Positions 4,835 to 8,549 of a stretch of DNA of 8,549 bases are shown one piece after another. The notes under the pieces were generated by a model that did not search any database, had not been told where the DNA came from, and saw only the letters and a list, made by a program, of their open reading frames with translations. Source of the DNA: Ignatzschineria sp. (lineage in GTDB: Bacteria > Pseudomonadota > Gammaproteobacteria > Cardiobacteriales > Wohlfahrtiimonadaceae); the NCBI GenBank assembly GCA_030151245.1, contig JASLEF010000191.1:1-8549 (forward strand). The letters run 5' to 3'. Made by a program: the position numbers and the translations under genes. Each line of letters opens with the position of its first letter. Within the stretch, counting starts at the first letter, position 1.

Positions 4835-5910
4835 ATATTTAAGTGGCTTTGCAGATATTTATAAGCTTCCCACTTACTTTTAGCTGTTTTCTTAGTTTCT
4901 GTTTTCCAAGTTGTAACAATATCACCATGCAATTCCATCACTATTTGACAGAGTTCTTTTTGCTTTAAGTCGTCATCTACTTCAATTTTCAACTCTTTCA
5001 ATAGAGCCTTTCTACCCCTTGCTAATTGTTCACTTAATCCTTTTTCATCAAGTGATTCAATATAGGCCCTGATTAGAGCACTACTATCTCCACTTTGCAT
5101 CGCTTCTTGCTTAACAAGCTCAGTGGTTTGACGTTCAAAATAACGGTCTAAAGCAGAGTCTTTAACAAAGTAACCATAACCTGTTGCTGTTTTAGCCCCT
5201 AAGCCTTGTTCTTGCAATGTATAACTCAATAGATCCGCCGCATATCGAGCCCAAGCAGTTTCGCCTTCTATCACAAAATAGAATTCTCCTTGAGTTACAA
5301 TCTGTAAGTTAGGAATTGGGCTCTCTATTCCCATGGCTGTTTCTGATTTTTCAGAATAATAGGACTGCTCATGCACCGTTATAACCTCTTTTGCAAAAGG
5401 TTTATACTTACCTGTAGGAACCCACCACGCATCATGCCAGATCAAAGCTCCCGCCATATCTGCCCCTTCATCATCAGCTCCAGAACCAAATAAAACACTT
5501 AAAATATCTGATTCAATATTGATAGATTCTGCATAGGCTCGCACAGCCCCTTTGATACTCGAACCTGCAATCAATGGTGTGCCATAAGTATGATGAGTTG
5601 TCATGCCGGTCTCAAGCGTCCCTCCTAATGCCAATCCGGTAAAAAGACGCCCATCCACCTTCGCCGCTACACTGGCAAATTGCTCTCTTTGTGTTAACTG
5701 ATGCCATCTTGTAAATGCTAACTTGTAAAGAGCTGGATAGTCCACTTCGGCAATTCTTTCAACAAGTTGATGCTTGCTCTTTTTCTCCCCCTCTTCCCAA
5801 ATGGGTAACCCTCGTTGCATTAAAAGCCCAGGATGGGCACTCTTTAAATTACTAAGACGCACTAAAGGACGTAAATCTTCTCGCATTAAATCATAAATGT
5901 TATCTTGCAT
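4831..5910 (-). CDS. cmr6: Cmr6, type III-B RAMP subunit
   Basis: Cmr6 caps the head end of the Cmr backbone next to Cmr1 and holds the 3' part of the crRNA-target duplex. Diagnostic blocks are GRLFTGLALGG (residues 87-97), HHTYGTPLIAGSSIKGAVRAYA (106-127; the IAGSSIKG RAMP motif), DMAGALIWHDAWW (151-163) and the glycine-rich GLGAKTATGYGYF (236-248). About 110 residues follow that last motif, rich in charged helix-forming residues, making the protein long (359). The ATG follows cmr5 by 14 bases with GAGAGG nine bases upstream, consistent with one cmr operon. The subunit call is firm. Whether the C-terminal extension is a family feature or peculiar to this lineage I cannot tell. Confidence 0.92.
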   Translation of the reverse strand: MQDNIYDLMREDLRPLVRLSNLKSAHPGLLMQRGLPIWEEGEKKSKHQLVERIAEVDYPALYKLAFTRWHQLTQREQFASVAAKVDGRLFTGLALGGTLETGMTTHHTYGTPLIAGSSIKGAVRAYAESINIESDILSVLFGSGADDEGADMAGALIWHDAWWVPTGKYKPFAKEVITVHEQSYYSEKSETAMGIESPIPNLQIVTQGEFYFVIEGETAWARYAADLLSYTLQEQGLGAKTATGYGYFVKDSALDRYFERQTTELVKQEAMQSGDSSALIRAYIESLDEKGLSEQLARGRKALLKELKIEVDDDLKQKELCQIVMELHGDIVTTWKTETKKTAKSKWEAYKYLQSHLNI

Positions 5911-5924
5911 TCTTAGTAACCTCT

Positions 5925-6305
5925 CTACGCTTTCTCTAATAATGCTTGGGTATAACGCTTAATCCAAGCGGTTGCATCTAGGGCTCTACGGGTTAATAAC
6001 TGATACTCTCCTAATGATGATTTTAAAATTATCGTATGCAATATATTTGAATCAGGATATCCCAATAATTGGGCAACATGCGTCAATAAAAGCGCATATT
6101 CATCATCAGGAGATGAACTTTTTGCCATTAGAAATCCAACAGCTTGTGCTAACCCTGATTGCATAATCATTGTTGGAAAGTTAAGCGCTAATGTCCGATA
6201 TTTCGTTTCATGATTACTTCGTGAAACACCTTCAACTAAAGGATAAGCTGCTTTAGCATAGTCCTGCGTTCTAATTTTATGACTCTTCTTATCTGTCCCC
6301 ATCAT
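5925..6305 (-). CDS. cmr5: Cmr5, small helical subunit of the Cmr complex
   Basis: Cmr5 forms the inner helical filament of the type III-B complex, lying along Cmr4. I chose the first of two adjacent ATG codons (6303-6305), two bases after the cmr4 stop and seven after AAGAGG in the end of cmr4; an in-frame GTG at 6344 overlaps cmr4 and lacks support. That gives 126 residues, the usual size. Typical features are an N-terminal helix (RTQDYAKAAYPLVEGV), LNFPTMIMQSGLAQAVGFLMAK (41-62; the GLxQAxxFL motif) and the C-terminal YQLLTRRALDATAWIKRYTQALL (101-123). The very tight junctions suggest translational coupling with cmr4, with which it assembles. Confidence 0.92.
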   Translation of the reverse strand: MMGTDKKSHKIRTQDYAKAAYPLVEGVSRSNHETKYRTLALNFPTMIMQSGLAQAVGFLMAKSSSPDDEYALLLTHVAQLLGYPDSNILHTIILKSSLGEYQLLTRRALDATAWIKRYTQALLEKA

Positions 6306-6307
6306 CT

Positions 6308-7192
6308 CTATGCCTCTTGAGTTTGAGTAATCAAAAATCGGCACATACCACGGCCTACCGTATGTTTACCACCCACTTGAATCATCATCTCTTCTGTTGG
6401 GAGAAGTGCTATCAGCTCTTCCTCAGACTTTTGGTTCTCTTTATTAAAGGAACGATTCACGCCTAAAACACCCCAAAGTACTGATTCTGCCGGGAGGTTT
6501 TCCTCTGTCCAAAGCGCACCATCTTTCACAATTCTTGTTTCACGATCAATACGAATACGGGTTCGAATTTCTGTCGCAGTATCCACTAAGAAAGAGAAGA
6601 TATTATCCGGTAGAATCACAAAACGCTTTATAAACTCATTGCGCCACTCTTGTGCACTCAGAACAGAGTCAGGATAGAGCTCACTCGCTAAGAGTTCAGC
6701 CCACTCTGTTGCATCATTAGATAGCTCTGCATAAATATCTAAATCCTCTAATGCCAACGATTCTGAAGCGACCTCTAACTTAGAATTCGTGGTAATGATA
6801 GCAAGATCACCCTCAGTGGCAGGCACATTGAGAGAATGTTTAAAGTCCCGAGCATAACGTTTTAAAATAAATGGACAAGTAGCATAAGCTACTGTGCCGG
6901 CAAATGAACGCAATGGTAGAATTAATAAATTTGCATCACTAAAAGAGAGTGCGCCAGCAAAGCTATCGCCTGTTTGTGTATCTGGCCCAAAAAGGGTCCT
7001 CACATCTTTTGCATCAAGTGACTGCTGAACAGCTAACTCATCCCGTAGCACCCCCTTTAATGAAGAACCAGGTACTAAAGGAAGGTTTGTCGCTTTCGAG
7101 CGAGCAATAGGAAGGTCCACAACACCAACACCTTGACCTGTTCCAACATGCAGCGCGGTAAGTGACTGTAAATAAAAAGTTTTTGTTTGCAT
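6308..7192 (-). CDS. cmr4: Cmr4, backbone RAMP and target-RNA nuclease
   Basis: Cmr4 repeats along the complex and cuts the bound target RNA every six bases. I chose the ATG at 7190-7192, not the in-frame GTG at 7228. AGGA sits eight bases upstream of the ATG, and the N-terminus MQTKTFYLQSLTALHVGTG then matches the family. With this start the catalytic aspartate in GVGVVDLPIAR is Asp26, the same number as in the Pyrococcus protein. Other motifs are LPLVPGSSLKGVLRD (37-51), DSFAGALSFSDA (76-87), the conserved EIRTRIRIDRETR (208-220) and the glycine-rich IQVGGKHTVGRGMCRF (271-286). Length is 294. It is 105 bases from cmr3, the only loose junction in the operon, and abuts cmr5. All key residues are present, so the nuclease is probably active. 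Confidence 0.95.
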   Translation of the reverse strand: MQTKTFYLQSLTALHVGTGQGVGVVDLPIARSKATNLPLVPGSSLKGVLRDELAVQQSLDAKDVRTLFGPDTQTGDSFAGALSFSDANLLILPLRSFAGTVAYATCPFILKRYARDFKHSLNVPATEGDLAIITTNSKLEVASESLALEDLDIYAELSNDATEWAELLASELYPDSVLSAQEWRNEFIKRFVILPDNIFSFLVDTATEIRTRIRIDRETRIVKDGALWTEENLPAESVLWGVLGVNRSFNKENQKSEEELIALLPTEEMMIQVGGKHTVGRGMCRFLITQTQEA

Positions 7193-7297
7193 AATCCGTT
7201 TCCTAATATTGATATTAATATTGAGCACTATTAGTACTATTGGTATATCGTGATTGATCTATAAAAGAGGATAAATACTCACTCTCATCTCCTTTAT
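7193..7297 (-). other. cmr3-cmr4 gap with an orphan ribosome site
   Basis: On the minus strand AAAGGAG (7289-7295) directly follows the cmr3 stop but leads only to an eight-codon frame, GTG to TAG (7282-7259). The rest is AT-rich, with repeated hexamers (about 7206-7223) and the palindrome TAGTACTA nearby. No convincing promoter or terminator is seen. It may be a tiny leader frame or the scar of a lost or moved start. Confidence 0.35.
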
Positions 7298-8488
7298 CTA
7301 CGAAACTGACCAAGGTGCAACTAATACCACACCAAAACCATCTTTTTGATCTTGATGTTGGTCACTAATAGTTGAAAAATAGAGTCTTTCAATCGATGAT
7401 AGATCACCTTCTAAAACCTCAAACCAATAGATCGCGCCACTTGCTACTGCTTTACGCATCGCCTTAGGTCTTTTCTGATGTAAGTCCCAACCTGATACTG
7501 GCAACCAACGATCCATCGCACATGCTTTTAAACGTACCTTGATAGATGTATGAGGTAAAGTTCCTATCAAAGTCTCTTCCTCAAGCCAAGCGGGCAAATA
7601 CCCATTACTAAAGATAGCCGGCGTTAAAAGCGTAAGCTGTAACCCCCCTGCTTGTTCAATCTCAACAGATAGTGATTGAGGAGCCATTAAATCTTTATGC
7701 ATCGCAACAGCATACATTTTAGAAAGTCGACTCTCTCCACCAAAACGAACATGATTATTCTGAAGCTCAGTATCACTTAGCAATAAAAATCCGTAAGAGG
7801 AGTCTTTCCAACCACCCTCCTTAACATCTCTTCGAGTCGCATCTAAATCATAAGAAGCACTTTGAAATAATTGCCCCTCAATACCTGAATGGGTTCTATT
7901 ATCAATTGCTACATGAGTACGAACATCCACAGGTAAAGATTGAATACCTTTCTCAGATAACTCCTCAAATGTAATACCCTTTCCATTTTGCCATTCAAGT
8001 AACTGTTGTAATGGCCAAAGCATAGGGCCAGGTTGCGGCTTTCCTTTAATGTTTTTTTCCATCATGACAGGCAATAAGCCCGAAGGTAAATCTGAACCTA
8101 TCATCTCCTCATTAAGAGTACTTTGTGGTGTTAAACGAATTAATTCTGTCTTTCCACTCTCTCTATTTTTCAAATAGAGTGCATTCGCCGGTTTATGAAC
8201 GTATATGGTATAGTTCGAGCTCTCTCCTAAGACCACCAAAAAAGGGCCTTTATGACCAATCTCAAGTAATTTTTTTTGATCTTCCTCTGTTACCGTTAAA
8301 CTACCACCACTGTTAGGTACAAGTTCATAATGATTTTGCAACAATGTTTGAGTGCGTAGTAACCCAGCACCACTCGATGGGAGTGGAAATATGATATCTG
8401 AAGCATCAGATAATGATCCAAAAGGTTTAGCACTTCTAAAAACTAATGGTGACAATGGCCGAATTAAATAAGTCTTATCCTGCTTCAT
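7298..8488 (-). CDS. cmr3: Cmr3, type III-B RAMP subunit binding the crRNA 5' tag
   Basis: Cmr3 pairs with Cmr2/Cas10 at the base of the complex and recognises the 8-base crRNA tag. Family blocks are PLSPLVFRSAKPFG (residues 11-24), RTHVAIDNRTHSGIEGQLFQ (190-209), FGGESR (249-254), VSGWDLHQKRPKAMRKAVASG (331-351) followed by an AIYWFE strand, and the terminal glycine-rich DGFGVVLVAPW (383-393). At 396 residues it is within the range for Cmr3. The ATG lies one base after the cmr2 stop, with AGGGAGGG inside the end of cmr2 as its ribosome site, so the two are co-translated, matching their physical pairing. The motif set separates it from Csm4. Confidence 0.93.
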   Translation of the reverse strand: MKQDKTYLIRPLSPLVFRSAKPFGSLSDASDIIFPLPSSGAGLLRTQTLLQNHYELVPNSGGSLTVTEEDQKKLLEIGHKGPFLVVLGESSNYTIYVHKPANALYLKNRESGKTELIRLTPQSTLNEEMIGSDLPSGLLPVMMEKNIKGKPQPGPMLWPLQQLLEWQNGKGITFEELSEKGIQSLPVDVRTHVAIDNRTHSGIEGQLFQSASYDLDATRRDVKEGGWKDSSYGFLLLSDTELQNNHVRFGGESRLSKMYAVAMHKDLMAPQSLSVEIEQAGGLQLTLLTPAIFSNGYLPAWLEEETLIGTLPHTSIKVRLKACAMDRWLPVSGWDLHQKRPKAMRKAVASGAIYWFEVLEGDLSSIERLYFSTISDQHQDQKDGFGVVLVAPWSVS

Positions 8489-8489
8489 A

Positions 8490-8549
8490 CTATTCCCTCC
8501 CTAAATCTCGTTGCGTTTTAGCGGCCATCCAACGAGCAATAATCAGCTC
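8490..8549 (-). CDS. cmr2: Cmr2 / Cas10, C-terminal end only
   Basis: The last 60 bases read on the minus strand as an open frame of 19 codons plus TAG, ending RWMAAKTQRDLGRE, one base before the cmr3 ATG. Its position directly upstream of cmr3 and the ELIIARWMAAK helix fit the C-terminus of Cmr2 (Cas10), the large subunit that makes cyclic oligoadenylate and often cuts DNA. The HD and GGDD motifs lie outside the window, so activity cannot be judged. The gene is cut by the window edge, not truncated biologically as far as can be seen. Confidence 0.75.
   Translation of the reverse strand, partial: ELIIARWMAAKTQRDLGRE

Overview
The window is most of a type III-B (Cmr) CRISPR-Cas locus from an AT-rich bacterium. 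Every gene and the inferred CRISPR transcript run on the minus strand, so biological order is from high to low coordinates. Csx16 and the style of the Cmr proteins suggest a moderately low-GC gammaproteobacterium, but nothing here fixes a genus. There are no rRNA, tRNA, transposase or phage genes.

Right half (8549 to 4831): the interference operon. It holds the last 19 codons of cmr2/cas10, then cmr3, cmr4, cmr5 and cmr6. Spacing is tight except for a 105-base gap between cmr3 and cmr4. Cmr4 carries the target-RNA-cleaving aspartate at position 26 once its start is corrected to the internal ATG. cmr1 and most of cas10 lie outside the window. Next comes cas6 (4712 to 3783), the crRNA-processing nuclease, with its own extended -10 promoter so close to the ATG that its mRNA may be leaderless.

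Middle (3782 to 2643): an AT-rich leader, then an array of 14 intact 36-base repeats and 13 spacers of 31 to 35 bases, ending in a degenerate repeat and a terminator-like hairpin. Three observations agree that the array is read on the minus strand: the degenerate repeat is at the low-coordinate end, the repeat stem is followed by exactly eight bases (ATTAAGAC) that fit a type III 5' tag, and the spacers look like coding-sense mRNA on the plus strand. That would make the crRNAs antisense to the mRNAs they target.

Left part (2529 to 289): a second operon. It encodes a 69-residue protein with two membrane segments, Csx16 (a ring-nuclease-type accessory family), a first Cas2, Cas1 and a second, divergent Cas2. 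An intrinsic terminator follows at 162-190. The operon promoter lies among inverted repeats and shares a TTGATAAA-N4-TATAnT block with the array leader.

Working model: Cas1-Cas2 adds spacers, Cas6 matures the crRNAs, and the Cmr complex cleaves phage RNA and probably makes cyclic oligoadenylate through Cas10. Csx16 would switch that signal off. The tiny membrane protein is the only candidate in the window for a membrane effector or accessory, and it is the most novel element. Its function is inferred from context only.
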